A DNA stretch of 16,774 bases from Chrysochromulina tobinii (GCA_001275005.1 JWZX01002106.1:1-16774), one strand, 5' to 3'; shown: positions 1 to 9,100, numbered from the stretch's first letter. A program made the numbers and translations. Notes: generated by a model from the sequence alone, not told the origin.

Positions 1-285
1 AAGCGCCTTCGTTCCACGATCGCGTCGTTTTGAACACGTAAATTGTTTTCGCCCCCCCGCGCCTCCGGGGGCCCCGTACTAACCCCAGAGAGTCTCGAAA
101 CACCCTCTGGACACCTCCTGGGCAAAAAAAAGCGTCATTTCCTCAGCGGTCCGACCTGACCTTAGAACCGCTCTGCACCTGGGACATGCACATGGTACGC
201 GATCCGGGCGTTCGGGTTTGAACGCTCGCAAAGCTCTAAGCTCAAGCTGGCAGCTTAAAGCTCACACCGCGTCGCGGTCGAAAAG
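1..285. other. Intergenic, 3' flank of the oxygenase gene
   Basis: I see no gene here. The stretch lies downstream of the minus-strand oxygenase gene, so it probably holds its 3' UTR. It contains a C/G-run-rich segment near 51-75 and a cluster of AGCTT/AAGCT words at about 229-263 that could form a weak stem. I see no clear polyadenylation signal. Confidence 0.5.
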
Positions 286-1452
286 TTACGGTGAGATCAA
301 CTGTGGCGCCTCACAAGGCCGCCGATTCCACGCACCCGGTCCAAACTTGATGAACGCATCTCGCTCGGCGTGCTGCAGATTCTCGATGCTGTAGTACGGT
401 CCAGTAGCCGCGCTGCTGGGCTGCTCGTAAGCGCAGCCGATAAAGCCCACCAGAAGGTAGCGCTCGCCGCGGGTGATTGGCTTCCCACAGTGGCGCAAGT
501 CGCCGCTATGAGCGATGGCCGACCCTCGCGGCGGCCGGACTCGTTGGCAAGTGAGCTCAAAGTAGGTTCCTCCGCCATCAAAGTCTGCCGGATCGTTGAG
601 GAGGATATTGACTGAGAATAGGCTGCCATCTGCATGCATCGGCAGTTCGCGCTGCTCGCCAGGTAGGCAGCCGTAACGGACCACGAACAGGTCACGGAAG
701 TGGAGAGCCTCGGGCAAGCAGGCGCTACCGGGCATGAAGAGGGGCATGAGCGGGCGGAGCAATTTGTTGAAGATGGTAGCGCGAACCCACGCTTCGCATG
801 TGTCGCCGAGGTCTGCAAGTGGCAGGTCCGTTGTGGCGTTGGCGTAGTGACGTTGGCGATTCCAGCCACGTCGGCGGACTGCAGCGGCGACGGCTCGAAG
901 TATCTCAGAGCACTCGGCGGCTGTGAAGACACCGATCTGCCAAATGCGAGTTTCATGCCTTGGCAACTGCCGCACAGGCACGAGCCCGTCGTCGCTCTCG
1001 TCGCTCTCGTCGCTCTCGTCGCTCTCGTCGCTCTCGTCGCTCTCGATTCTATGCTTTTGTTCTTGCTCCGGTAACGCTTTCAGACATATTTCTTGGAGCA
1101 CCATCCTCGCCGCGAGCTCACTAGCGCGACGTTCGGGCCCGGTGCGAATGCGCTCGAGTACGTGCATGTCTACATCTGCTGCATACAGGTGCTCATCTGT
1201 GATGAGCACCGTCTCGCCACCGTCGGCTTCAGTTAAACGAACAGATATGAGGTCACCCTGCATAGGAGGCCAGCCTCCATAAGACCATCCAGCATTTACC
1301 ACGGTGCCGAGTTTCCCACCATGTGCAATTGAATGTCCCTGGTGGTTGAGGTGGATGCAAACAGGCTGGCCGATGGGAAATCTGGATCGCATCGAGCGCC
1401 AGCATGTGTCGAGAGCGCGTGCGTACGCGGCCAGCACGAAAGTCTCGCTCAT
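286..1452 (-). CDS. Prolyl-4-hydroxylase-like Fe(II)/2-oxoglutarate dioxygenase
   Basis: An uninterrupted 388-residue reading frame from ATG to TAA. The C-terminal half (about 168-340) is a P4Hc-type double-stranded beta-helix. The iron ligands appear to be H273 and D275 (MHADGSLFS) and distal H321 (HCGKPITRGERY). R331, ten residues after the distal His, fits the 2-oxoglutarate carboxylate ligand. The FDGGGTYFE stretch (291-299) is the usual family turn. Residues about 25-100 (RFPIGQPVCIHL, LGTVVNAGW, GDLISVRL, ITDEHLYAAD) resemble a small beta-rich domain often seen at the N-terminus of algal proteins; that match is from memory. A repetitive SDE linker (138-154) separates the two. The family hydroxylates proline or other residues using O2, Fe(II) and 2-oxoglutarate; the substrate here is unknown. 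I see no signal peptide, so an ER location is not supported. No intron is needed. Confidence 0.85.
   Translation of the reverse strand: MSETFVLAAYARALDTCWRSMRSRFPIGQPVCIHLNHQGHSIAHGGKLGTVVNAGWSYGGWPPMQGDLISVRLTEADGGETVLITDEHLYAADVDMHVLERIRTGPERRASELAARMVLQEICLKALPEQEQKHRIESDESDESDESDESDESDDGLVPVRQLPRHETRIWQIGVFTAAECSEILRAVAAAVRRRGWNRQRHYANATTDLPLADLGDTCEAWVRATIFNKLLRPLMPLFMPGSACLPEALHFRDLFVVRYGCLPGEQRELPMHADGSLFSVNILLNDPADFDGGGTYFELTCQRVRPPRGSAIAHSGDLRHCGKPITRGERYLLVGFIGCAYEQPSSAATGPYYSIENLQHAERDAFIKFGPGAWNRRPCEAPQLISP
991..1044. repeat. Coding minisatellite, 9 bp x 6 (Ser-Asp-Glu linker)
   Basis: Six perfect tandem copies of gtcgctctc on the plus strand. On the minus strand they encode an SDE repeat in the oxygenase linker. 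The unit is a multiple of three, so gain or loss of copies keeps the frame. SDE runs are typical casein-kinase-2-type acidic linkers; phosphorylation is inference only. Confidence 0.9.
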
Positions 1453-2075
1453 GTGCCTCGTTTTTTTCTCGCGGAGAATTCTTGGTAGTTAAGTCGTGAT
1501 TTTTGACGAAAAAGACCGACCCAATTGCCCGAACCCCACAGGGAGCTGACCGACTAAAACTCGATTCAAACCGATCGAGAACCCATAAAGTTGCCATAAA
1601 GATTTAACCAGCCCGTACCCGCAGCACGTCGATCGGTCGATGCGACACGTACGCGACAGGCCGGAGGTGCATGCGGAGGTGAGTCTGAGACTCTCAACAC
1701 AAAAGGACCGGACCCTGGACTGGACAGTTTGAGTCGACGCAACGAGCCGCCGTGTCCAACTTCCAAGGAACGTCCTGTATACAACGCAGTCGGACTCAAG
1801 TTCACACGCTCTCCACATGCTTCATGCTCCAAGTCCATCTCCTCGCAGCGACATGTGGCAAGCACGCGCATGCTGCTCTAGGCGCATCGCAACAGGCCAA
1901 CTGTCAGACGGGACCCACCGAATCTCACAAGGCCTGCAGCGTGCTGGAGCTCGACCGTCGAACGTCTAGATGCGGCAAGCGGTCGCCGTCTGTTGGCTCG
2001 GTTTCCCCACTTCGTGGACCGTGCGCCAGCTCTCGCGAGATGAGCACGGTCGCGAGCTTGCCCAGACCATCACAA
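1453..2075. other. Intergenic region between oxygenase and acetyltransferase genes
   Basis: No coding sequence that I can support. Open frames on both strands here are short and have no recognisable domain. Because both neighbours are on the minus strand, this should hold the 3' UTR of the acetyltransferase gene and the promoter of the oxygenase gene. A small palindrome (tcgatcggtcga) lies near 1629-1640. I see no convincing TATA box. Confidence 0.5.
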
Positions 2076-3008
2076 CTACACCTCTGCCAAGGCGGGTTTC
2101 TTCAACGCGCCCTCCTCATCATCATCCTCCTGACGAACGAATGGGTCGTGATGATGATCCGCGAACGCCTGCGTTCGAGGCCTGCCTGCCTGCCTGCCTG
2201 GCGATCGGCGAGCCTTAGCCATCATTAGACCATCACCCTGCGTCAGCCTCGCCCCCCCTGCATAAGCCTCGGCGCCCTCCTCTTCCTCTTCTGGCACGAA
2301 GGGCTCCTCGGCCTTCTCGAAGGGCCGCAACATGAGAGTGCAAACCGGTCCCTGGCCAACGCCCGCGCTGCCGTCACCAATCGTACCGCCTTCGAAGGGG
2401 TACACCTGTTCGACCACCCTGAAGCCGAGCATTTCAAAGAAAGGCACGTTGCGTGGGTTGGACAACTCGAGGAAGCAGGGCACCCCTCGCGCGTCCGCAC
2501 GCGCGATGCCGATCTTGAGGACGTCACTTCCGATGCCTTTGCCCTGATGCGCGCTTGCCGTTCCCATGGTATGGAGGAGAAGTGCCGTGGGAGCATACTT
2601 GCAGCGCTTCGATTCGACGGTGCCCATCACCTTCGCCAGGCGGAACGTCCTCCGGAAGCCCACGCAGCACACCAAGTAGAGCATCATGAACAGCCCACGG
2701 AGGCTCGCGCCGAAACTCATTCTTGGCTCCATCCAAATGGCAACGGAGGCGATCTCACCCGTCGCTGAGTTTGCCATCACATCTGCCATGCCAAACGACT
2801 CGAACAGCTTCCAATTCATCCATTTGAAGAAGCCCGGCCAGGGCGCCATGCCAAAGGTGGCAATGAACAGTGGGTCTGCAGACAGAGCATCCGTGAGGCA
2901 GGCAGCTACTCTGCGGGCGTCTGCTCGCGAATACGGGCGTGGCGACCATGAGACTGGCTCGACCGAACTTGGGGATGTTGGGGATACTCGGCCCGTCTTG
3001 ATAGGCAT
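2076..3008 (-). CDS. GNAT-family N-acetyltransferase
   Basis: A 310-residue frame from the first true ATG (3008, with G at -3). The frame is open further upstream to 3056, but only a GTG is there. The GNAT fold runs from about residue 22 (RPYSRADARRVAACL) to about 230. The acetyl-CoA pyrophosphate loop is HQGKGIGSDVL, with QGKGIG at 155-160, preceded by the beta4 strand ALLLHTMGTAS. The C-terminal half of the fold reads LELSNPRN then PFFEMLGF (about 180-196), the usual signature of small-molecule GNATs. The acceptor substrate cannot be told. After residue 230 comes an acidic run (EEEEE, 240-244) and a low-complexity tail with a tetranucleotide repeat, so the last 70 residues are less certain and may hide an intron. 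It is divergent from the FkbM gene. Confidence 0.8.
   Translation of the reverse strand: MPIKTGRVSPTSPSSVEPVSWSPRPYSRADARRVAACLTDALSADPLFIATFGMAPWPGFFKWMNWKLFESFGMADVMANSATGEIASVAIWMEPRMSFGASLRGLFMMLYLVCCVGFRRTFRLAKVMGTVESKRCKYAPTALLLHTMGTASAHQGKGIGSDVLKIGIARADARGVPCFLELSNPRNVPFFEMLGFRVVEQVYPFEGGTIGDGSAGVGQGPVCTLMLRPFEKAEEPFVPEEEEEGAEAYAGGARLTQGDGLMMAKARRSPGRQAGRPRTQAFADHHHDPFVRQEDDDEEGALKKPALAEV
2181..2200. repeat. Tetranucleotide microsatellite (cctg)5
   Basis: Five copies of cctg inside the predicted C-terminal tail of the acetyltransferase (RQAGRP on the minus strand). The unit is not a multiple of three, so a change in copy number would shift the frame. This weakens the case that the tail is under coding constraint. 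Confidence 0.85.
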
Positions 3009-3098
3009 GCCGACTTTGGCGGTCGATGGCCAAAGCCAACTTGACTCGTCACACACTCGCTTTCCAGCGGCGTCGCAAGTTGCGCATCGGTCCCGGGC

Positions 3099-3190
3099 GT
3101 GAGAGTCGCATGTTTCCCTAAAGTGTCAAGTTTCGCCTGATCAAGTTCAAGTTCAAGTTCAAGTTCAAGTTCATCTCCGTCGACTCTCAC
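3099..3190. repeat. Inverted repeat, 10-bp arms, enclosing the CAAGTT array
   Basis: GTGAGAGTCG at 3099-3108 is perfectly complementary to CGACTCTCAC at 3181-3190. The hexanucleotide array lies in the loop. Confidence 0.7.
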
Positions 3191-3272
3191 CCCCACTGCT
3201 AGCCTCGAGAGCACATTCGATAGGCTTCCGTTAGGTTGTCTGTTGTTTACGAAGTAACTTGAACTTGAACTT
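3142..3272. repeat. CAAGTT hexanucleotide array with an inverted counterpart
   Basis: Five perfect CAAGTT units at 3142-3171 are matched in inverted orientation by AACTTG AACTTG AACTT at 3256-3272. A 17-bp stem with a loop of about 84 nt is possible. The word ttcgcctgat sits beside both arrays (3132-3141 and 3271-3280) as a direct repeat. Confidence 0.8.
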
Positions 3273-3308
3273 CGCCTGATTGTTCGAACCCTGTGGATGC
3301 CCGCAGAC

Positions 3309-3332
3309 GTCGATGACAGGTGTGTCATCGAC
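3309..3332. repeat. Perfect 10-bp stem-loop
   Basis: GTCGATGACA, loop ggtg, TGTCATCGAC. A four-base loop with ten perfect pairs is strong for a random site. Function unknown: it could be a transcript hairpin or a dyad protein-binding site. Confidence 0.75.
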
Positions 3333-3414
3333 ACTTTTGAACGATGTGACAGATTTACTCAAACAAATAGCTTCACCGGATCACCGCATTTTGTGGATAT
3401 CGTAATGCCCCTTG

Positions 3415-3614
3415 CGTGCCTGACCAAGGTGATTAGAGAGGATCCATGGGGCTCGCGGTAGTGTGTCGTCGTCAGCGTGTCTCCGGAGGGGCGCACCCCA
3501 CAACATCGGCCATCGCGGTCATCGCGATCGGTCCCCGATCCGCGCAAGTACCACCGCTCGCCTTCAAAGATTTAGCCTTATTGCCCTCGCTAGCTCGCTT
3601 TCATTGCGCATCGC
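3415..3614 (+). repeat. Dispersed repeat, copy A
   Basis: This segment is closely similar to 5193-5376 in the same orientation. The first 50 bp are nearly identical (cgtgcctgaccaagg at the start). The middle aligns with a few indels (copy B has about 10 extra bases after gcacccc; copy A has about 13 extra after gcgatcgg). The similarity fades after ctttcattgcgcatcgc. Both copies keep a small stem (ATCGCG gtcat CGCGAT; 3512-3528 here). I see no tRNA-like promoter boxes, poly-A tail or terminal inverted repeats, so the repeat class is unknown. Confidence 0.85.
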
Positions 3615-3916
3615 ATACAGTCACAGTAGCCGTTCTGATAGGAGCTGGGCCGTGGGTGCTGGGTCTACCGTGTCCGCGGCCGCGCGCGACGCTCGGCGCC
3701 GAGAGGGCACACCGAGTCCGAGATCGGCGATGCGAACGGGTATCAGGTTACTGTAACAGTTTGGTATGGTCAGGTAAGTGCGGCTCCAATTGAAGGTGCA
3801 CATGCAAACGTCGATTTAATTCCGAAACGGGGAGAATTTCGGGGGTGTTACATCTGGTTACACCATCCACAGCCAGGATTATCCAGGCTACAGGTCACGC
3901 GGCGATTGGCTCACAT

Positions 3917-5238
3917 ATGAATGAGCTCTTTGAGCCCGAGCTGTGCACAAAAGCAACGCTTAACGTAGTGCGCCAGTGGAGCTCCAAGAAATGCCAATTC
4001 GGATGCTCGGCTAATGGTACCAGCATGTGGGTCAACCGAGGCTGCAAAGCAAAATTCCGATGTCGCGGCCGTGAGCTTCCATGCTTCGGTAGTTGTGGTG
4101 AAGATCGATGCTCGTGCACATGCTCGTCCAAGCCTGCCTACGCGCCGATTGCAAGCCACCGCGATGCGAGGCGGCTGGTGAACGCGACGCTAATTGCATC
4201 AATGCTGAGTGCGTGCGAGCTCAGCAACAGCGCTTGCACTGCAGTGCCTGGCGCTCTTGGTCTCACGCAGCCCCTCTTCGAGGGCTGCGACGTCGGCTAC
4301 CTCGACATGGGCACCAACACAGGCACTCGAATCGGCGCGCTCTACGAGCCCCAGCACTACCCAAAGGAGCAGGAGCTGTTCAAACACATGGACAAGAGAG
4401 GGTTCTCGCGGGAGGCTGTTTGCACAGTGGCATTCGAGCCCAATCCAGTGCACCATCTGAAGCTGCGGCAGATGGCGCAGCGCTATCGCACCCTGGGCCG
4501 GCGCGTGCGCATCCTCGAGGCCGCCATCGGCGGCACCAACAGCGTCCAGCGTTTCTATAGCGACGGCGACATGGGCGAAAAGGTGCGTGCTAGCTATTGG
4601 GGCTCAAGCTTGCTCATGTGGAGCGCCGCGCACTCCCGCGTGGCTGACGAGACAAGCGTTCTGGTGCCCGTCGTCTCCTTCGACTGGCTGCTGCAAGCAC
4701 TTGTGCTCCCCTCGCCTCCAAAGAAAGCGCTGTACGCAAAGATGGACATTGAGGGCGGTGAGACAGCGCCACAGGCCATGAACCCGGTGTGACACAGCAC
4801 ACACTTGTTGCTCCGCGACCGCCCCGTGTGCACCCAGACCCACACACATACGCTCTTGAGAAACTCTTGAGACGCTCTCATCCGCACGCTCACACCTTCG
4901 TTCACCCTCGCATCGACCTTCGCATCCCGCCTCACCCTTTAACCACAGCCGAGTTTCAGGCCATGACGCCGGCCATCAAGAGCGGTGCGCTGTGCTCAGC
5001 AGTCCACGTGCTCCAAATCGAGGTGCACCTCCAATTCCTCAAGTATGCAGTCGGAAGTAACTCCTCGCGGGCTGCTATCGAGCCGTGGTTTGCGAAGGCA
5101 CGGAACAAGCTCATGGTGCAGCTCAACAATCTCGAGGCAGTGCGGAAGAGCAGGCATCATAACGCAGGTGCTGTCAATGACACCCAGCGGCCGTGCCTGA
5201 CCAAGGTGATTAGAGAGGATCCTTGGGGCTCGCGGTAG
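3917..5238 (+). CDS. FkbM-family methyltransferase with Cys-rich N-terminal segment (2 exons)
   Basis: Exons 3917-4757 and 4949-5238 give 376 residues. The splice joins G|CC and completes the family signature KMDIEGAEF (275-283), which is strong support for the intron. Other FkbM motifs are the SAM-binding loop YLDMGTNTGT (128-137), AFEPNP (172-177), the PVVSFDWLL strand (251-259) and LQIEVHL (302-308). FkbM enzymes are SAM-dependent methyltransferases, usually O-methylating sugars or small molecules; the substrate here is unknown. Residues 26-69 are Cys-rich, with MWVNRGCKAKFRC resembling a DUF3011-type motif (hedged). The ATG has a weak context and an upstream exon is possible. The last 14 codons (CLTKVIREDPWGSR) and the stop lie inside repeat copy B, so the native C-terminus may have been replaced or truncated. 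Confidence 0.82.
4758..4948 (+). other. Intron of the FkbM gene (191 nt)
   Basis: Donor ggcg|gtgaga and acceptor aaccacag|cc. The interior is C/T- and CA-rich. Reading through gives a stop at 4790-4792, just after the conserved DIEG motif, whereas splicing restores the family sequence GAEFQAM across the junction. Confidence 0.88.
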
Positions 5239-5376
5239 TGCGGTCGTCGTCAGCGTGTCTCCGGAGGGGCGCACCCCAGGACCCCACACAACATCGGCCA
5301 TCGCGGTCATCGCGATCGGCAACCACCGCACGTCTTCAAAGATAGCCTTTGTGCCCTTGCTTTCATGGCGCATCGC
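5193..5376 (+). repeat. Dispersed repeat, copy B (overlaps the FkbM 3' end)
   Basis: The second copy of the repeat at 3415-3614, in the same orientation, 1,778 bp away start to start. It encodes the last codons and the TAG stop of the FkbM gene. Copy A can encode the same CLTKVIREDPWGSR-stop tail in one frame. The hairpin ATCGCG/CGCGAT is kept at 5300-5316. Confidence 0.85.
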
Positions 5377-6193
5377 GCACACTGGCGTGGCAGTGTCACA
5401 CTCCGAATGATATACATCGCACGTCGCGCTCCGCTCCGCTCGAGGCTCGTTACTGGTACGTTACTCGGGTACCTACTGCGGATCGCCTGGCGCGGGATTA
5501 CGGATAGCTCGGCTCGTACGACGTCGGCTGACCAAAAGAGCACAAGTAGTTTGTCAGTCCCTGATTAAAGATGAAGTCTGATCGACTGTGTGGTCTGTGC
5601 GCCTCATGTGCGCGGCCTGCGCGCCGTGCCAACCGTGACGATGATAGATGTTCTTCGCCTCATGTACAACTACGCTTTTGAGTTTTGACTTTTGTACTTT
5701 CCTCGTTCGCGACTATGCCATGGAATAATCTTTGCTACTTGCTTCACGGTTTGGCGTGCGGTCGTGCCGATGCCGTGCCCGCGCCGGCAGCCGCATGTTC
5801 GCCCCCAGAGACGTCCGCAGTCCCGACTCGGGACGCCCCGCCGCGCGCCCATCCTCTTCCAACCCTCACCGACCGATCCCGCTTCCCGGTCCCACACGGG
5901 AGATCAAATACCTTATACAGCGAGGGAGCGCAGCCCAATCTGAGCGCCCATCGTGCAGTTCGGGCCGTTGATGTGCTTCGTCCTCGCTCGTCGCTCCTCT
6001 TCCCCGCCCCGCCTTTGCCACACGTGGCCCCACCGCCCCTCTCATTGCACATGCCCTCATGCATTCATACATCTCTCTGCGCACCCGCCACGGGTCCAGC
6101 GCACCATTCCCCGTCCCATGGCGCGAGCGCTCAACACGGCCGCGCCCTCGGCGGCTCTCGCGGCGGCTCTCGCGGCGGCTCTCAGGGCAGCTC
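5239..6193. other. Convergent intergenic region (FkbM 3' flank / PSME4 3' flank)
   Basis: Apart from the rest of repeat copy B I see no gene. Open frames here are short, overlap each other on both strands and are Pro/Arg-rich, as expected of noncoding GC-rich DNA. The region should hold the 3' UTRs of the FkbM gene (+) and of PSME4 (-). A 12-bp tandem repeat closes its right end. Confidence 0.5.
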
Positions 6194-6198
6194 TCACG
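6151..6198. repeat. 12-bp tandem repeat x4 across the PSME4 stop codon
   Basis: Units gcggctctcgcg (6151-6162, 6163-6174), gcggctctcagg (6175-6186) and gcagctctcacg (6187-6198). The last, diverged unit contains the PSME4 TGA (6194-6196) and part of the penultimate codons; the others lie in the presumed 3' UTR. Confidence 0.8.
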
Positions 6199-9100
6199 CG
6201 TAAAAGGATGGCGAGACGAGCATATCGGCGATGAGGTCCTGCTGCTCGGGCGTGAAGCGGTCGCGGTGGCTCGCCCAATCGTCTTGATGCGTGCGCTTGA
6301 AGTCGGCGAACGCCTTGGAGACGGTCTGCTTGATGGGCTGCGGCTCCGTGTGGAACGAGCCGAGCAACTCGAGTACCTCGGGCAGCCACGCGGGCACGTC
6401 GTAAGGGGCGAGCTGCAGCAACGCCACGAGCGCAAGGACGCCCGCGTGACGCTCAGCGAGCGGCTTGCCTTTGCGGGTGCGCTGGCGCGCCCAGCGGAGG
6501 GTGGCCGCCCTCTCGGCCGGCCCGCGCAGCCGAACGAAGCCCGCAAGGATCATCGCGGTCGCCTCGCGTACTTCGTGCTGCGGGTCTGCGAGTAGCCGAT
6601 GCAGGATCGCGCGAAGGGTCGTCGCGTGCGTGCTAGCAGGTTCGAAGAACTGACCGCGGTAGGCCGCGAGCGCGAGGAATGGGAGCAGACCGCCCCGCAG
6701 CCGCCACGAGCCACCGCCCGCGAGCTGCGAGAGAGCCGAGAGGACCTCCCCAAAGAGGGGGGGCGAGCTCGCCTCCGTCGCGTCGTGTTGGGCGCCCGTT
6801 GCGGCGCCCTCGACGCTCAGCACGGCGCCCTCGAGGCTCAGGCCAGCCATGAGCACCGCACACGAGCGTGCGGCGTTGGCAAGGTCCGGCCGCTGCATCG
6901 AGGAGGCGGCCCACATGACGGGGGGGATCAGCCGCGGCACGAGCGCAGCGACCGTTACGCCGCGCCCCTGCATCGCGCTGTGGGTGACCAACCTTAGCGT
7001 CGTCTCGCGCGCCGCACGGGCCAGGTCACGCGTGGCTGCATCCTCGGGCTCGAGGACAAACTCCACCGCGGCCGCGGCGGCCGCGGCCTCGGCGGCGCCA
7101 GCCTCCATAGTGGCGTCCTTGGGTGGGGAGACGAGGAGACCCCCCTCGGGTGTGAGGCACGCGCCGAGGAGATGCGTCACGAAGGCGTCGACTTCGGCCG
7201 AGATGGCTGCACCGATGGCCGGGTGGTGCCGAGGCGGCGGCGAGCACGCATCCGCACAGATCGCGACGAGTGAGCCTACCTCTTCACGAACCTGTCGGTA
7301 CGGGTGGCAGACCCACTGCCGAAGCTTCTCGGAGCGCAGCACGCGACGGATCAGACCGTGGCCACGCCATCCCAACTCGACGACGAGGGGCGCGAGGAAG
7401 CGGAGGTGATTGGCCTGTGCGAGCGACGTCTCTTGGCTCGCGTCCCCTGCGCCGCCCTCGGCCGCCACGGCGCCAGCGCCCTCCTTCACTGCCGCGGAGG
7501 CCTCGGCCATCACCAAGTCCTCCGGGGGCGTGTTCACACCGCCCTCCTTCACAGCCGCGGAGTCCTTCGGGGGCGTGGCCGGCGACGGCGCCGTCTCAAG
7601 CTCCTCGAGCAGCATCGTCACGAGCCACGTCAGCCTGCGGGGGTCACGATTGAAGGCGATGAATCGCAGGCACGCTTGCCAATCGCCGAGGGACTGGACC
7701 GAGCATGCGCGCAGCGCCGCACGCAGCGCTGGCGTCACAGCCTCCCACAGGCTCCGCTGCTCCGAGAGGGTCCAACGGCCAGCGCCACGCACAAGGCCCG
7801 AGAGCGCCTCGGCCGCAACCGCCTGCGCGTCGCGCCGCGGCTGCTGCATGAGAGCGAGCAGCGGCGGCAGCAGCGTGGGCAGCAGCGTGGCGCAGCCGTA
7901 ATGCTGCGCCAGGCCCTTGAAGAGCTGTGCGTGCCGGAGCTCGAAATCCTTGAACTCGATGCCGTGGCCTGGTTGCGAGGGCCAGCGGCGGCTTGCTGCC
8001 AGGAGTGAGAGCACTACGTCCTGGTTGCGGGACGGGTCGAGCGTCGTGAGTGCAAGTACCTTGCCATCAGAGGCAACGAGAGGCAATCAGAGGAAACTCA
8101 GAGCCCATCAGGCGCAATCTCACCTGCGGCTTGCGGAAGAGATCGCTCCCGCCACTATTGTCCGTGTCCGCCTCCTTGTGGTCCGTGACGAGCCATTCGA
8201 GTACATTCTCGAGCAGCTTGGCGTCCGTGAGGAGCGCATCCGCGGCCGCGCCGAGTGGCGGCGCTCTCTTGTTGCCAAGCACGTCGCGCGGCGGCTCGGC
8301 AGCGGCCTCACACCCCTCCGATTCGGCCGCCGAAGGCTGCGGGCCGCGGTAGGCGTAGTGCACGCCGCTCGCCCAGCCCGCGCTCAGCTTATCGACGAGG
8401 AGCCCCTCCTCACACGCGGCGGCCCACTCGGCGTCGCTCATCGTGTTCGGCAGCAGCACGTCCAACGGCGGCGCGGCGACACTCACGCGCAGCGCGGGGC
8501 CCTTCCGGCGAGGAGGCGTGAGGAGCATCGAGAGCGCCGCACGGCTCAGCATGCGCACAGCCGCAATAGGCGAGCACAACCCCTTGGCGACGCATGCGCC
8601 AAAGGCGTCGCGGTGCTCCGCCGAGGTGAGAGGCAGCATTGTGAGCCCACAAAGCGCACCCACCTCAACGCTCCAGTGCAGCTGCCCGTCGGCCGATGCG
8701 GCGCCTTCGGCGCTGCTGGCATCGCGCGAGGCGAGGGTGAGGAGCTTACCAGCCGCGTGCTCGAGAGCCGCTCGATCACGCAGGGCGACCCAGCTGTAAA
8801 AGCGCGCCATGGCGACTGCGGCGTCTGCACTGCCCTCACCGGCGTCCGACAGCGTCACGCCGGCGGGCATGTCCGCGGTGGGGAGAGGGCGCAGCCGCGG
8901 CGCGGGCAACGGGAAGGGCGTCGCGTCCATGACGGCCGACAGCAGGTTACGCACGCGCTGCTGTAGCTTGGGGAGCGTGTGGTCGCGTGCCGAGACGAGA
9001 GCGACCACGAGCGGCGCGAGCAGCGACGGGTGCGATGTGGCACGTTTGAGCACGGAGCGCGCCGAGAGGAGGAAGACGGCGCCCTTGGTCTGGTAACTCT

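Larger units (their letters stand above)
3009..3916. other. Divergent intergenic region (acetyltransferase / FkbM promoters)
   Basis: No gene I can support. The stretch lies between divergently oriented genes and should hold both promoters. It contains two interlocked inverted-repeat pairs and a CAAGTT array (3099-3272), a perfect 10-bp hairpin (3309-3332), and copy A of a dispersed repeat (3415-3614). Near 3859-3893 are candidate 3' splice sites (ccacag, ctacag), so the FkbM gene may have an upstream noncoding or short coding exon. Confidence 0.5.

Noticed and set aside
1752-2228. A 158-codon plus-strand frame between the oxygenase and acetyltransferase genes.
   Set aside because: There is no recognisable domain. 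It overlaps the antisense strand of the acetyltransferase tail and includes the cctg microsatellite.
3009-3056. A longer N-terminus for the acetyltransferase.
   Set aside because: The upstream start in this frame is GTG, not ATG. The ATG at 3008 has G at -3 and lies before the whole conserved fold.
3280-3300. A gttcgaac word like a tRNA B box.
   Set aside because: No acceptor stem, anticodon arm or A box can be placed at the right distance on either strand.
3415-5376. An LTR retrotransposon bounded by the two repeat copies.
   Set aside because: There is no reverse transcriptase, integrase, primer-binding site or polypurine tract, and the repeats have diverged with indels. The bracketing itself is kept as a finding.
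8060-8123. A frame break in the PSME4 homologue, which could mean a pseudogene or two genes.
   Set aside because: A consensus GT-AG pair with matching phase joins the two frames, and both halves keep the family sequence in order up to an intact HbYX end.
7304-8966. Several long plus-strand frames opposite PSME4 (up to about 349 codons).
   Set aside because: They are antisense shadows of a well-supported coding strand and have Arg/Ala-rich, domain-free translations.
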